Source: Streptomyces sp. B3I8 | GTDB taxonomy: Bacteria > Actinomycetota > Actinomycetes > Streptomycetales > Streptomycetaceae | Assembly: GCF_030816915.1 (NCBI RefSeq) | Contig: NZ_JAUSYN010000002.1 | Coordinates: forward strand, 868,001 to 932,000 | Direction: 5' to 3' | Length of the DNA: 64,000 nucleotides | In this document: piece by piece, positions 40,147 through 48,613 of the stretch | How positions within the stretch are numbered: the first letter of the stretch is position 1 | Layout of the letters: every line of letters begins with the position of its first letter | Notes under the pieces: generated by a model | Seen by the model: the letters and a program-made list of their open reading frames with translations, nothing else | The model's database searches: none | What the model was told of the DNA's origin: nothing | Program-made: the position numbers and the translations under genes

Positions 40147-40162
40147 ACGGACTCTGGTCCGT
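40147..40162. promoter_or_regulatory. TetR operator 3 (ACGGAC-N4-GTCCGT)
   Basis: Perfect arms 40147-40152 and 40157-40162, spacer TCTG. It lies just downstream of the predicted transcription start, a roadblock position. Confidence 0.8.
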
Positions 40163-40200
40163 TTCCCCCCTCCGCTCGCTCTACCTGGGAGTTTCTCACC

Positions 40201-40761
40201 ATGTCCGTTCGCATCCTCGCCCTGGTCGGCAGCCTCCGCGCCGGTTCCCACAACCGTCAGCTCGCCGAGGCCGCCGCGAAGCACGCCCCCGAGGGCGTCG
40301 AGGTGAGCATCTTCGAGGGCCTGGCCGACATCCCCTTCTACAACGAGGACATCGACGTGGAAGGTTCGGCGCCCGAGGCCGCCGTCGCCCTGCGCACGGC
40401 GATCGCCCAGGCGGACGGCCTGCTTCTGTTCTCGCCCGAGTACAACGGCACCATCCCGGCCGTGCTGAAGAACGCGATCGACTGGGCCTCCCGCCCGATG
40501 GGCACCGGTGCCGTCGCGGGCAAGCCGGTCGCCGTGGTCGGCACCGCGTACGGCCAGTACGGCGGGGTGTGGGCGCAGGACGAGACCCGCAAGGCGGTCG
40601 GCATCGCCGGCGGCAAGGTCGTGGAGGAGGCCAAGCTCTCCATCCCTTCCTCCGTGATCCGCTTCGCCGAGCTGCACCCGGCCGACGACGCCGAGGTCGT
40701 CGAGGGCCTGGGCAAGGTCGTCGACCAGCTCGTCGCGCAGTCCGGCGCCGCGGCCGCCTGA
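40201..40761 (+). CDS. NADPH-dependent FMN reductase (flavodoxin-like)
   Basis: 186 residues. The FMN phosphate loop is GSLRAGSHNRQLAEAAA (about 10-26), then FSPEYNGTIPAVLKNAIDWAS (about 76-97) and VVGTAYGQYGG. The family reduces FMN, quinones, azo dyes or chromate with NADPH. ATG 40201 has CTGGGAG about 10 nt upstream. The strong promoter and three flanking operators indicate tight repression by the divergent TetR protein, with induction by an electrophile or quinone-like ligand (inference). It ends before a 21-bp perfect hairpin. Confidence 0.9.
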   Translation: MSVRILALVGSLRAGSHNRQLAEAAAKHAPEGVEVSIFEGLADIPFYNEDIDVEGSAPEAAVALRTAIAQADGLLLFSPEYNGTIPAVLKNAIDWASRPMGTGAVAGKPVAVVGTAYGQYGGVWAQDETRKAVGIAGGKVVEEAKLSIPSSVIRFAELHPADDAEVVEGLGKVVDQLVAQSGAAAA

Positions 40762-40825
40762 GCCCCCGCCTCCGTCTCTGCGGGGCCCACGGGCGCGGCA
40801 CCGCGGACACACGGCAGGAACCGTG

Positions 40826-40873
40826 ACACGGCGGTGGGCCGGGACCCTTCGAGGTCCCGGCCCACCGCCGTGT
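40826..40873. terminator. Perfect 21-bp bidirectional hairpin
   Basis: Arms 40826-40846 and 40853-40873 are exactly complementary around CTTCGA. It separates the convergent FMN reductase and YbaK genes and should terminate both. Confidence 0.9.
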
Positions 40874-40896
40874 GCGTACGCGTGGCCGGCGAAGGC

Positions 40897-41460
40897 TCAG
40901 CCGGCCGCGACGCCCAGCCCCTCCAGCACCACGGCGTTCGGCAGCTCCGCGAACGCCTTGCCGGGCAGCAGCAGCTTGCCGCGCCGTCGGCCACTGCCGA
41001 CCAGGACGTACGGCAGGTCGACGACGGCCGCGTCCACGAGGAGCGGCCAGTCGCCCGGCAGGCCGACGGGCGTGATGCCGCCGTACTCCATGCCGGTCTC
41101 CCCCGTCGCCGTCTCCATCGGCGCGAACGACGCCTTGCGGACGCCGAGCTGCCTGCGCACCACACCGTTGACGTCGACACGGGTGGTGGAGAGGACGACG
41201 CACGCGGCGAGCGTGGTCCCACCGCCGCGCCGGCCCGCGACGACGACGCAGTTCGCGGACCGCTCCAGCAGCTCCTGGCCGTAGTGCTGGACGAAGGTCA
41301 CGGTGTCGGCCCACTCGGGGTCGGTGTCCACGTACACGAGCTGGTCGGCGGGTACGGCGCCCGCCCAGTGGCGTACGGCGTCGGCGACCGGGCCGACCAG
41401 CGTGTCGAGACACTCGGGGGCGGGGAGGGCGGAGTCGAAGTGTCCGAGAGGAGCGCGCAT
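40897..41460 (-). CDS. YbaK/EbsC-type aminoacyl-tRNA deacylase-like protein
   Basis: 187 residues. YbaK core: FVQHYGQELLERSANCVVVAG, AACVVLSTTRVDVNGVVRRQ (contains the position of the conserved Lys-like site), LGVRKASFAPMETATGETGM, EYGGITPVGLPGDWPLLVD (GxxP loop) and VVVGSG-like LVGSGRRRGKLLLP. The family clears mischarged Cys- or Ala-tRNA(Pro). Start ATG 41460; single gene, 35 bp downstream of the cupin regulator stop on the same strand, so the two might share a transcript. Confidence 0.87.
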   Translation of the reverse strand: MRAPLGHFDSALPAPECLDTLVGPVADAVRHWAGAVPADQLVYVDTDPEWADTVTFVQHYGQELLERSANCVVVAGRRGGGTTLAACVVLSTTRVDVNGVVRRQLGVRKASFAPMETATGETGMEYGGITPVGLPGDWPLLVDAAVVDLPYVLVGSGRRRGKLLLPGKAFAELPNAVVLEGLGVAAG

Positions 41461-41495
41461 GGCGGCACGGTAACAGCCGTGAGTGGGGGCCGTGT

Positions 41496-42068
41496 TCAGC
41501 GGACCGGGGGCACCGAGACCGTCATCACCATCTCCATGGGCTCCTCGCCGTCGTTGCCGTAGCTGTGCGGGAGGTGCGCCTCGAAGGACGCGCTCGCGCC
41601 CGTCGGCACGCGGTGTTCCTCACCGTCCACGGTGAGCGTCAGCCGTCCACCGGTGACGTGCAGGATCTCGACCGTGCCCACGGGGTGCGGGTCGGAGGGG
41701 CGGTGCTCCCCCGGCATCAGTCGCCAGTCCCACATCTCCAGCGGCCCGGGCGCCTCCGTGCCGGCCAGCAGCCTGCCGTGGCCGCCCGCCTCGCTGTGCC
41801 ACATCCGCACGGCCTGGTCGGCGGGGACGACACGGACACGGGGGCCCTGCTCGTAGTCGAGGAGGGTGGGGAGGCTGACGCCGAGCGCGTCGCCGATCTT
41901 GACGACCGTGCCGAGGCTGGGGTTGGTGCGGGCCTGCTCGATCTGGATGAGCATGCCCCGGCTGACTCCCGCACGGGCGGCGAGCGTCTCGAGCGTGAAC
42001 CCCCGCTCGGCGCGCCAGCGTCTGACGTTGCGCGCGAGGGACTGGGTCAGCAGATCGAGGTCCGACAC
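41496..42068 (-). CDS. XRE-cupin regulator
   Basis: 190 residues. HTH at about 10-65 (LARNVRRWRAERGFTLETLA, ARAGVSRGMLIQIEQARTNP) and a cupin_2 domain at about 110-185 (GPLEMWDWRLMPGEHRPSDPHP, VEILHVTGGRLTLTVDGEEH, GASASFEAHLPHSYGN). This layout is that of PuuR/ClcR-like regulators that bind small ligands in the cupin barrel. GTG 42068, upstream signal weak (GGGGCGGAAC). The YbaK gene 35 bp downstream is the only plausible operon partner. Confidence 0.87.
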   Translation of the reverse strand: MSDLDLLTQSLARNVRRWRAERGFTLETLAARAGVSRGMLIQIEQARTNPSLGTVVKIGDALGVSLPTLLDYEQGPRVRVVPADQAVRMWHSEAGGHGRLLAGTEAPGPLEMWDWRLMPGEHRPSDPHPVGTVEILHVTGGRLTLTVDGEEHRVPTGASASFEAHLPHSYGNDGEEPMEMVMTVSVPPVR

Positions 42069-42307
42069 GTTCCGCCCCGCACTCCGTTCGCTCGACCGTT
42101 CCGTCGTTCCGCCGTTCCGTCCGCGTCGGCGCCACCGGCGCACAGGACGCGGCTCGCGACGGCGGATCACCGTCGACCGCACCCTATCGTCCGCCCCACC
42201 GCGCCCGGGGGGCCCGCCGCGTCCGCGAAGCAAGCCCGCCGCGTCCGGGGCGCCCGCGATGTCCGCGGAGCCCACCATGTCCGTCGGCCCGGCCCGGTCG
42301 GGCCCGG
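42069..42307. other. Repeat-rich gap between the acyltransferase and cupin regulator genes
   Basis: 239 bp. 42070-42120 has GTTCCGYC-type words (GACCGTTCCGTCGTTCCGCC). 42195-42290 repeats CCCGCCGCGTCCG-like units about every 30 bp. No gene. Confidence 0.45.
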
Positions 42308-43045
42308 TCAGGCCTCGGCCTCGGCCTCCAGTGCGGACAGTGCCAGCAACTGCTCCGGGGTGATCCCATCGGGGATCGGCACCGGCGGGGGCGTGCGCAG
42401 CGGCGGCTGCCAGCCCTCCTCGGGCGTCCAGCGCCGCACCACCCGGGCGGGGGCGCCCGCCACCACCGCGTGGTCGGGCACGACACCCCGTACGATCGCG
42501 CCGGCCGCCACCACCACGTTCCGGCCGATCCGGGCACCCGGCAGGATCACCGCGCCGGTGCCGATCCAGCAGCCGGGCCCGATCGACACGGGCTCCATGC
42601 GCGGCCATTGCTTGCCGATGGGCTGGTGCGGGTCGTCGTAGGAGTGGTTGGTGGACGTCACGTAGACGTAGGGGCCGAAGTAGCAGTCGCTGCCGATGGT
42701 CACCGTGGTGTCGGCGATGACATGGCTGCCGCGGCCGAGGACGACGCCGTCGCCGATACGCAGGATGGGGTCGGGGCCGAGGTCGAGGTCGGGCATCAGC
42801 CCGGCGGTCAGGGTGACCTGTTCGCCGACGATGCAGTAGGCGCCGAGGCGGATCCAGGGCTCGCCGAAGACCGTGCCCAGCGGGAAGGCGAGTCTGGTGC
42901 CCGTGCCCAGCGCACCGAAGCGGAACCGGCCGGGGCGCTCCGCGGTGACGGAGCCGGTGCGCTGTGCCCAGGCCCAGCCCGCGTGGACGGCGCGCTGCGC
43001 GAGGCGGCCGGTCCAGGACGCCATCGTGTTCCTCTTGCTGGGCAT
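42308..43045 (-). CDS. Left-handed beta-helix acyltransferase
   Basis: 245 residues. Hexapeptide repeats at about 65-205 (ILRIGDGVVLGRGSHVIADT, VTIGSDCYFGPYVYVTSTNH with the catalytic-type His, VSIGPGCWIGTGAVILPGAR, IGRNVVVAAGAIVRG). Typical of maltose/galactoside O-acetyltransferase-like enzymes that act on sugars. Start ATG 43045 is the first with sensible spacing; an ATG 21 nt later is possible. It is divergent from the gamma-carbonic anhydrase-like gene, another beta-helix protein. Confidence 0.85.
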   Translation of the reverse strand: MPSKRNTMASWTGRLAQRAVHAGWAWAQRTGSVTAERPGRFRFGALGTGTRLAFPLGTVFGEPWIRLGAYCIVGEQVTLTAGLMPDLDLGPDPILRIGDGVVLGRGSHVIADTTVTIGSDCYFGPYVYVTSTNHSYDDPHQPIGKQWPRMEPVSIGPGCWIGTGAVILPGARIGRNVVVAAGAIVRGVVPDHAVVAGAPARVVRRWTPEEGWQPPLRTPPPVPIPDGITPEQLLALSALEAEAEA

Positions 43046-43170
43046 CCGCTCACGGTACTCAGCACGGGCCGGGCGCACGGCACCGTGCAACTGTGATCTT
43101 CACCCCAGGGGACGGGCCGGGAATGGCGTACGGTGCCGGATGACCGACGGCCGGGAGCGAGGAGACGGTG

Positions 43171-43695
43171 ATGACGGACGGCGCGCTGATCAGGGGAATC
43201 GGGGGCAAGGAGCCGAGGCTGGGCGAGGGGGTGTTCGTCGCGCCGACGGCCGTGGTGCTCGGTGACGTGACGCTGGGGGCGGGCGCGAGCGTCTGGTACG
43301 GGGCGGTGCTGCGGGCCGACGTGGAGGGCATAGCGGTCGGCGCGCTGAGCAACGTGCAGGACAACTGCACCCTCCACGCCGATCCGGGTTTCCCGGTGTC
43401 CATCGGCGAGCGGGTCTCCCTCGGGCACAACGCGGTGGTACACGGGGCGACCGTGGAGGACGACTGTCTGATCGGCATGGGCGCCACCGTGCTCAACGGC
43501 GCGGTGATCGGGACGGGTTCGCTGGTCGCCGCGCAGGCGCTGGTCCCGCAGGGGATGCGGGTGCCGCCGGGTTCGCTGGTGGCGGGGGTGCCGGCCAAGG
43601 TGAAGCGGCCGTTGACGGAGGAGGAGCGGGAGGTCGTGACACTGAACGCCACGATGTACGGGGACCTGGCGAAGACCCACGGCGAGGCGGGCTGA
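43171..43695 (+). CDS. Gamma-carbonic-anhydrase family protein
   Basis: 174 residues, beta-helix hexapeptide repeats (VFVAPTAVVLGDVTLGAGAS, VWYGAVLRADVEGIAVGALS, NVQDNCTLHADPG, SLGHNAVVHGATVEDDCLIG). The three His positions of the Zn site are present: THLHAD-like TLHAD, SLGHN and VVHGA. This is the YrdA/PaaY/CaiE-like group. It could hydrate CO2 or act on CoA thioesters. ATG 43171 has GAGGAG 6 nt upstream; a GTG directly before is an alternative. Confidence 0.9.
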   Translation: MTDGALIRGIGGKEPRLGEGVFVAPTAVVLGDVTLGAGASVWYGAVLRADVEGIAVGALSNVQDNCTLHADPGFPVSIGERVSLGHNAVVHGATVEDDCLIGMGATVLNGAVIGTGSLVAAQALVPQGMRVPPGSLVAGVPAKVKRPLTEEEREVVTLNATMYGDLAKTHGEAG

Positions 43696-43732
43696 CGGGA
43701 GCCCCCGCCGCCCCCGCCTCGAACCACCCCGC

Positions 43733-43742
43733 GGGGGGGGGG
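43733..43742. repeat. Run of ten G in the gap before DedA
   Basis: Ten consecutive G between the convergent gamma-CA and DedA genes. It is a likely spot for length variation or assembly error, with no coding effect. Confidence 0.9.
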
Positions 43743-43759
43743 AGCGGTCGGGGGAACGG

Positions 43760-44413
43760 TCAGTCGGTGGCCGGGACCGGCTCCGGCTCCTCCGCCCCGG
43801 CCCGGTCCGCCGTCGCTTTCGCCGCGCGCCGCTTGACGATCAGCATGGACGCGACGCCCACCAGCGCGGCGGCGGCCAGGCCCAGGTAGGAGAACCGCTT
43901 GAGCCAGTCCTCGGCGACCACGCCGACGTAGTAGATCACCGCGGTCGTGCCGCCCGCCCAGACGATGCCGCCCAGCAGGTTGGCGATCAGGAACTTCCAG
44001 TAGGGCATGTGCAGCACCCCGGCCAGCGGGCCCGCGAAGATGCGCAGCAGGGCGATGAACCGGCCGACGAAGACCGCCCACATGCCCCACTTCTGGAACG
44101 ACCGCTCCGCCGTGGCGACATGTCCCTCGCCGAAGTGCCGGGGGAACTTCTTCCCGAGCCAGGCGAGCAGTGGCCGGCCGCCCTTGCGGCCGATCGCGTA
44201 GCCGATGGAGTCGCCCACGACGGCGCCGGCGGTCGCGCAGGCGCCCAGGATCACGGGGTTGATCTCGCCGTTCTGGGAGGAGAGCAGCGCCGCCGAGACG
44301 AGGACGATCTCGCCGGGCAGCGGAATGCCGAGGCTCTCCAGGCCGATGACCAGGGCCACCAGCGCGTAGATACTGGCCGCCGGCACCGTCTCCAGCCACT
44401 CCTGGACGTGCAC
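43760..44413 (-). CDS. DedA family membrane protein
   Basis: 217 residues. Hydrophobic segments at about 12-30, 50-70, 135-155 and 170-190, with the DedA/SNARE-associated core: LESLGIPLPGEIVLVSAALL, GDSIGYAIGRKGGRP, FVGRFIALLRIFAGPLAGVL and NLLGGIVWAGG. DedA proteins are proposed lipid scramblases/flippases or half-transporters. GTG 44413 has GGGAGG 6 nt upstream; codons further up have no such support. Basic/Glu-rich tail at the C-terminus. Confidence 0.88.
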   Translation of the reverse strand: MHVQEWLETVPAASIYALVALVIGLESLGIPLPGEIVLVSAALLSSQNGEINPVILGACATAGAVVGDSIGYAIGRKGGRPLLAWLGKKFPRHFGEGHVATAERSFQKWGMWAVFVGRFIALLRIFAGPLAGVLHMPYWKFLIANLLGGIVWAGGTTAVIYYVGVVAEDWLKRFSYLGLAAAALVGVASMLIVKRRAAKATADRAGAEEPEPVPATD

Positions 44414-44838
44414 GCCGGACCTCCCGTTCCTCTGTTGCCTGAAGCCGTCCCCTGAAGTCGCGCCCACCGCATCCGCCCGGTCCGGGCACAATCCCCCTGC
44501 CGCCGTGCGGGCGCACACGGGAAGCCTACCGGTTCGGCGTTCGAACCGTAGGTCGCGGCGGTCACGCGGGCAGGGTCCGGCGCCCGGCCGCGCTCGCGCG
44601 CCCTCGGATGCGCCGATGGCACCCGGGCGCCCTCCCGCCCGTCAAACGGACGTCGCCAAGTCCCCTCGTACGCGGGCCCGTTGGGACCCGACGGATGGGG
44701 AAGGGATCAACCGGCCGGGCCGGCCCGGTGTCGTACGCGGCCGTACCACGTCGGACTCACCACGTCGGACTCACCACGTCGGACCCGCCACGTCGGACCC
44801 GCCACGTCGGACTCACTACGTCGGAAGGAACCGTCTCC
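44414..44838. other. Divergent region between DedA and CHAP genes
   Basis: 425 bp with no gene. The right end is the 14-bp tandem array (44746-44829). A mid-GC stretch at about 44520-44560 (CCTACCGGTTCGGCGTTCGAACC) may contain DedA control elements. Confidence 0.5.
44746..44829. repeat. Six 14-bp tandem repeats abutting the CHAP start codon
   Basis: Units CCACGTCGGACTCA (44746, 44760, 44802), CCACGTCGGACCCG (44774, 44788) and CTACGTCGGAAGGA (44816). The last unit carries the GGAAGGA ribosome site; the ATG follows 9 nt later. All six share NACGTCGGA. Confidence 0.95.
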
Positions 44839-45414
44839 ATGCAGTGGCGCACGTCGAGGAAGTGGTCGTGTCTTCTGGTGGCCGGGGTGGCCGCCGCGCT
44901 GACGCTCGGCGCGCCGGGCCCCGCCGAGGGTGCCGCGTCCGCCTCCGTGACCGGGGCCGGGGCGGCCGGCCCGCCCGGCGTGCGGCCGGTGCGGGGCGCC
45001 GCGACCGCCGCCCGCGGGCTCGACCCGAGCGCCTATCCGTGGCGGGGCGACGGGCGGACGTGGGAGGCCGACGGGCACGGGTATTACGTGCGCTCGTGCG
45101 CCTCCTTCGCGGCCTGGGCGGTCCGGGCCGACGGACGTCCCCGGCGCCACTCCCCCGACTTCCTCGGCGACGCCCGCTCCTGGCGTGGCGCCACCACGGT
45201 CCGGGCGCCCCGCGCCGGGGACATCGCCCAGTGGGACCCCGGCGCGGGCGGCGCGGGCCGCCAGGGGCACGTGGCGTACGTCGCCGCCACCGACGGAGCG
45301 CGGGTCACGCTGTACGAGTACAACTTCCGCAGCGCCACGAACGGCCACCGCCCGCAGGCCCTGAACGTCCGCACCGTCCCGGCCCGGAACCCCAGCCGCT
45401 ATCTGCGGTTCTGA
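44839..45414 (+). CDS. Secreted CHAP-domain amidase/endopeptidase
   Basis: 191 residues. Signal peptide about 1-32 (KWSCLLVAGVAAALTLGAPG, then AEGAAS). A Gly/Ala/Pro linker leads into a CHAP domain of about 125 residues: YYVRSCASFAAWAV with the catalytic Cys, APRAGDIAQWDP, and RQGHVAYVAAT with the catalytic His. Such enzymes cut peptidoglycan. ATG 44839 with GGAAGGA in the final unit of the upstream 14-bp repeat. Variation in repeat number would move the promoter relative to the start, so expression could be tuned. Confidence 0.88.
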   Translation: MQWRTSRKWSCLLVAGVAAALTLGAPGPAEGAASASVTGAGAAGPPGVRPVRGAATAARGLDPSAYPWRGDGRTWEADGHGYYVRSCASFAAWAVRADGRPRRHSPDFLGDARSWRGATTVRAPRAGDIAQWDPGAGGAGRQGHVAYVAATDGARVTLYEYNFRSATNGHRPQALNVRTVPARNPSRYLRF

Positions 45415-45433
45415 GGCACCGGGCGCGGCGGGG

Positions 45434-45886
45434 TCAGCCGTTGGGGCGGAGGGTCCAGACCACTGTCATCTCGCCGGTGACGGCACCGTCCGCCCGCCGC
45501 AGCGCGACGGAGACCGGGAACTCGGGGCGGCGGCCGGCGTCCAGCTCGGCGACGACCTCGGCCGCGGGCCTGCCGAGCGTGGCGGTGGCGGTGACCCGGC
45601 CCATCGCGAGCTTGCGGTAGGCGATCTCGGCGCCGACGGCGAGCGGCACGGCTCGCGAGAGCTGGTCCCCGAAGGCGGCCAGCACGACGGCCCCGCTCGC
45701 CGACTCGCCCAGCGTGAACATGGCTCCGGCGTGCGGCCCGCCGACGTGGTTGTGGAAGTCGCTCTGGTCCGGGAGGGCCACCACGGCCTTCTCCGGGGAG
45801 GTTTCCAGGAACTCCAGTTGGAGGGTCCTGGCCATCGGCACGGTCGCGGCGAGCATCTCGCCGACAGACATCTGGTCTGCGCTCAT
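45434..45886 (-). CDS. PaaI/DUF4442-type hotdog thioesterase
   Basis: 150 residues. Hotdog fold with the helix-I motif NHVGGPHAGAMFTLGESASG (about 46-65) and strand YRKLAMGRVTATATLG. Members hydrolyse aryl- or acyl-CoA. No signal peptide. Convergent with the CHAP gene (19-bp gap). Confidence 0.85.
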   Translation of the reverse strand: MSADQMSVGEMLAATVPMARTLQLEFLETSPEKAVVALPDQSDFHNHVGGPHAGAMFTLGESASGAVVLAAFGDQLSRAVPLAVGAEIAYRKLAMGRVTATATLGRPAAEVVAELDAGRRPEFPVSVALRRADGAVTGEMTVVWTLRPNG

Positions 45887-45992
45887 GCCGTCATGTTACC
45901 CGTGAGTAGACACGGGGGGCCAGCCCCCGCCGGGCGCGGATCCGGTACGGGGCTGACGAAGGGAAGTGACCGAAACGTGTCATGGGCAGCAC

Positions 45993-45998
45993 TAGGGT
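45993..45998 (+). promoter_or_regulatory. Candidate -10 box (TAGGGT), leaderless start for 46007
   Basis: TAGGGT ends 8 nt before the ATG; only GGCTGGCC intervenes. Confidence 0.5.
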
Positions 45999-46006
45999 GG
46001 CTGGCC

Positions 46007-47101
46007 ATGTGGCCAGGACAGCAGCCGCCCGGGGGCGAGCAGAACCCGCAGGACCAGAACCAGAACCCGAACCCGTACACCCAGCCGGGATACCAACAGC
46101 CGGGATATCAGCAGCCGGGGTACCAGCAGCCGAACCCGTACGCCCAGCCCGGGTACCCGCCGCAGGCCCCCAACCCCTACGCGCAGCCGACGCACCCGGG
46201 GCAGTCGGGGCAGCCGGGCCAGCCGCAGTGGGGGGCTCCCACCCCTCCCGGCGAGTTCCCGGCGCCGGGAGGCGGCGGTACGGGAGGCGGCGCGGGCGGC
46301 GGCGGGAACCGTACGAAGATCGTGGCGATCGTCGCGGCCTGTGCCGTGGTCGTGGCGGCCGCCGTGACCGGGATCGTCGTGCTGAGCGGCGGCGACAAGG
46401 ACGACTCCGCGGACGGCAAGGACGGGAAGAAGGCGCCCTCCCGTACGTCGCCCGCGCCGGACAGGTCGGGCGGGGCGGTGGACAACCCCCGCTCCGGCGG
46501 CGAGGAGAAGGCCACCGTCAAGGGCTGGAAGGTCGACGTCAACCCCAAGTGGGGCGTCGCCTTCGACGTGCCGGCGGACTGGGAAGTCAAGTCCCCCAGC
46601 TACGTCAGCGGCTTCGAGGACGAGAAGGGGCAGCCGTACATGGTGATGTCGGCTCCCTCGGTCCTCAAGGAGGAGTGGTGCACCACCGACGAGGACAAGG
46701 ACGGCCGCACCGAGAGCACCTCACTCGCCGCAACGGGCGTCAAGGGCGCCAACGGTGCCAAGAACACCGACGAGGTCGCGGTGAACACGTCGACGAACTG
46801 GGTCTACGCCGGTTACACCCAGCCCGACGAGAAGAGCATCTCCCACGACGAGCCGAAGCCGTACACGACCGCTTCCGGGATCAAGGGCAGCTACACCTGG
46901 GCCCGTTCCAAGGACACGCCCGCCAAGGGCAAGTGCGCGACCGACGGCAAGGCCATCAGCTTCGGCTTCAAGAACTCCAACGACGACTTCGTCTCCTGGA
47001 CCTTCTACGGCGCCACCGGCGTGGATGAGGAGGTGTCCGAGGACACGATCATGAAGATCCTCAGCACGGTGCGCCTGCACGGCCGGCCGACGAATTCCTG
47101 A
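46007..47101 (+). CDS. Membrane-anchored protein with Pro/Gln/Tyr-rich N-terminus
   Basis: 364 residues. Residues 1-100 are disordered repeats (QPGYQQPGYQQPGYQQPN; NPYAQP; Gly-rich). A single transmembrane helix sits at about 105-127 (VAIVAACAVVVAAAVTGIVV). A charged Asp/Lys linker leads to an extracytoplasmic domain of about 200 residues (WKVDVNPKWGVAFDVPADWE; NTSTNWVYAGYTQPDEKS; VSWTFYGATGVDEEVSEDTI). The type-II topology and Tyr/Pro-rich N-tail resemble Streptomyces proteins next to cell-wall genes. I do not recognise the outer domain. A TAGGGT box 8 nt upstream points to a leaderless start; an in-frame GTG at 45978 is possible. Confidence 0.75.
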   Translation: MWPGQQPPGGEQNPQDQNQNPNPYTQPGYQQPGYQQPGYQQPNPYAQPGYPPQAPNPYAQPTHPGQSGQPGQPQWGAPTPPGEFPAPGGGGTGGGAGGGGNRTKIVAIVAACAVVVAAAVTGIVVLSGGDKDDSADGKDGKKAPSRTSPAPDRSGGAVDNPRSGGEEKATVKGWKVDVNPKWGVAFDVPADWEVKSPSYVSGFEDEKGQPYMVMSAPSVLKEEWCTTDEDKDGRTESTSLAATGVKGANGAKNTDEVAVNTSTNWVYAGYTQPDEKSISHDEPKPYTTASGIKGSYTWARSKDTPAKGKCATDGKAISFGFKNSNDDFVSWTFYGATGVDEEVSEDTIMKILSTVRLHGRPTNS

Positions 47102-47108
47102 CCGCGCG

Positions 47109-47130
47109 GTCCCCGGCCCGCGCCGGGGGC
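47109..47130 (+). terminator. Hairpin after the Tyr/Pro-rich membrane protein
   Basis: CCCCGGC (47111-47117) and GCCGGGG (47122-47128) pair around CCGC, extended by a G-C and a G-T pair; 8 bp after the stop. Confidence 0.6.
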
Positions 47131-47221
47131 CCACGGCCCGCCCCTGTCCCCGTCCCTTCCCCACCGACGGCGGCGGGGCGACGGTTTGGCATCCGGCCCC
47201 CGCGGCGGCGATAGTCGGCCG

Positions 47222-48565
47222 GTGACCTCAGCCGCCGCCCCCGGCCACCGCCCCGGCCCTCCTGGCCGCCCCCGCCGTCCCGCGTGGGCGGGGCGCAACT
47301 ACAGCCTGCTGGCCGCCGCCGCGGTGGTCACCAATCTGGGCGGCAACGGCGCGCTGATCGCCGCCGCCTTCGCGGTGCTGGGCGCGGGCGGCGACGCCGG
47401 GGACGTCGGGCTCGTGGCGGCGGCGCGCACACTGCCACTCGTACTGTTCCTGCTGATCGGCGGCGCGGTCGCCGACCGGCTGCCCCGGCACCGGGTGATG
47501 GTCGCGGCCAACACGCTCAACTGCCTCTCGCAGGCCGCGTTCGCCGTGCTGGTCCTGGCCGGCGAGCCCCGGCTGTGGCAGATGATGCTGCTCACCGCGT
47601 TGGGCGGCACCGGTCAGGCGTTCTTCAACCCGGCCGCCGAGGGCATGCTGATGTCCTCGGTGCGCGGGGAGCAGGCGGGCCGTGCCTTCGCGGTGTTCCG
47701 GATGGCGATGCAGTCGGCGTCGGTCGGCGGCGCGGCCCTCGGCGGGGCGCTGGTCGCCGCGATCGGGCCCGGCTGGGTGCTCGCCGTCGACGCGGCGGCC
47801 TTCGCGGTGGCGGGGGCGCTGCGCTCCTTCCTCGACGTCGGGCACATCGCGCCGCGCGAGCCGGGCGGCGGCCTGCTGGCCGATCTGCGGGAGGGCTGGC
47901 GGGAGTTCGCGGGGCGGCCGTGGCTGTGGGGGATCGTCGCGCAGTTCTCGGTCGCCAACGCGCTGGTGGGCGCGGCCGACGCGGTCTACGGTCCGCTGGT
48001 GGCCGAGGAGCACCTCGGCGGGGCGGGGCCCTGGGGGCTCGCCCTCGGCGCTTTCGGCGCGGGCACGGTCGCCGGGGCGCTCGTGATGACCCGGTACCGG
48101 CCGCGCCGGCTGCTGCTCGTCGGCACCCTGTGCGTCTTCCCGCTCGCCCTGCCCTCCGCCGCCCTGGCGGTGCCGGTGCCGGTCGGCGCGCTGTACGCGG
48201 TGATGTTCCTCACCGGGCTGTCCGTCGAGGTGTTCGGGGTGTCCTGGATGACCGCGCTGCACCAGGAGATACCCGAGGACAAGCTGTCGCGGGTGTCGGC
48301 GTACGACTGGTTCGGCTCGATCGCGATGCTGCCCCTGGCGACGGCGCTGGCGGGCCCGGCGGAGTCCGTCCTCGGCCGTTCGAACGCCCTGTGGGGGTGC
48401 GCCGCGCTGATCGTCCTCGTCACGGGGGCGGTGCTCTGCGTCCCCGAGGTCCGCGAACTGCGGCGCCGCGCGCCATCGCAGTCGCCGTCGGGCCCGGTAC
48501 CGGCGACGACGTCGGGCCCGGTACCGGGGGCGGTGACCGCCCCCGGTACGGCCGACGGCGCGTGA
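47222..48565 (+). CDS. MFS transporter (drug-efflux-like)
   Basis: 447 residues with about 12 hydrophobic segments. The motif A-like loop is GGAVADRLPRHRVMV; the N-half also has LGGTGQAFFNPAAEGML. The closest look is to the Tet/MdfA-like MFS_3 group that includes antibiotic exporters. The C-terminal 45 residues are Pro/Ser/Thr-rich. GTG 47222 gives the normal N-terminus; no clear ribosome site precedes it. The substrate cannot be told. It is convergent with the spermidine-synthase-like gene. Confidence 0.85.
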   Translation: MTSAAAPGHRPGPPGRPRRPAWAGRNYSLLAAAAVVTNLGGNGALIAAAFAVLGAGGDAGDVGLVAAARTLPLVLFLLIGGAVADRLPRHRVMVAANTLNCLSQAAFAVLVLAGEPRLWQMMLLTALGGTGQAFFNPAAEGMLMSSVRGEQAGRAFAVFRMAMQSASVGGAALGGALVAAIGPGWVLAVDAAAFAVAGALRSFLDVGHIAPREPGGGLLADLREGWREFAGRPWLWGIVAQFSVANALVGAADAVYGPLVAEEHLGGAGPWGLALGAFGAGTVAGALVMTRYRPRRLLLVGTLCVFPLALPSAALAVPVPVGALYAVMFLTGLSVEVFGVSWMTALHQEIPEDKLSRVSAYDWFGSIAMLPLATALAGPAESVLGRSNALWGCAALIVLVTGAVLCVPEVRELRRRAPSQSPSGPVPATTSGPVPGAVTAPGTADGA

Positions 48566-48613
48566 ACCGCCTGGGCAAACCCCTCACTTCGTAGGAACGT
48601 ACGCCCGCCCCGG

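Noticed and set aside
44746..44829. CRISPR-like array
   Set aside because: Units are 14 bp without spacers and no cas gene is present.
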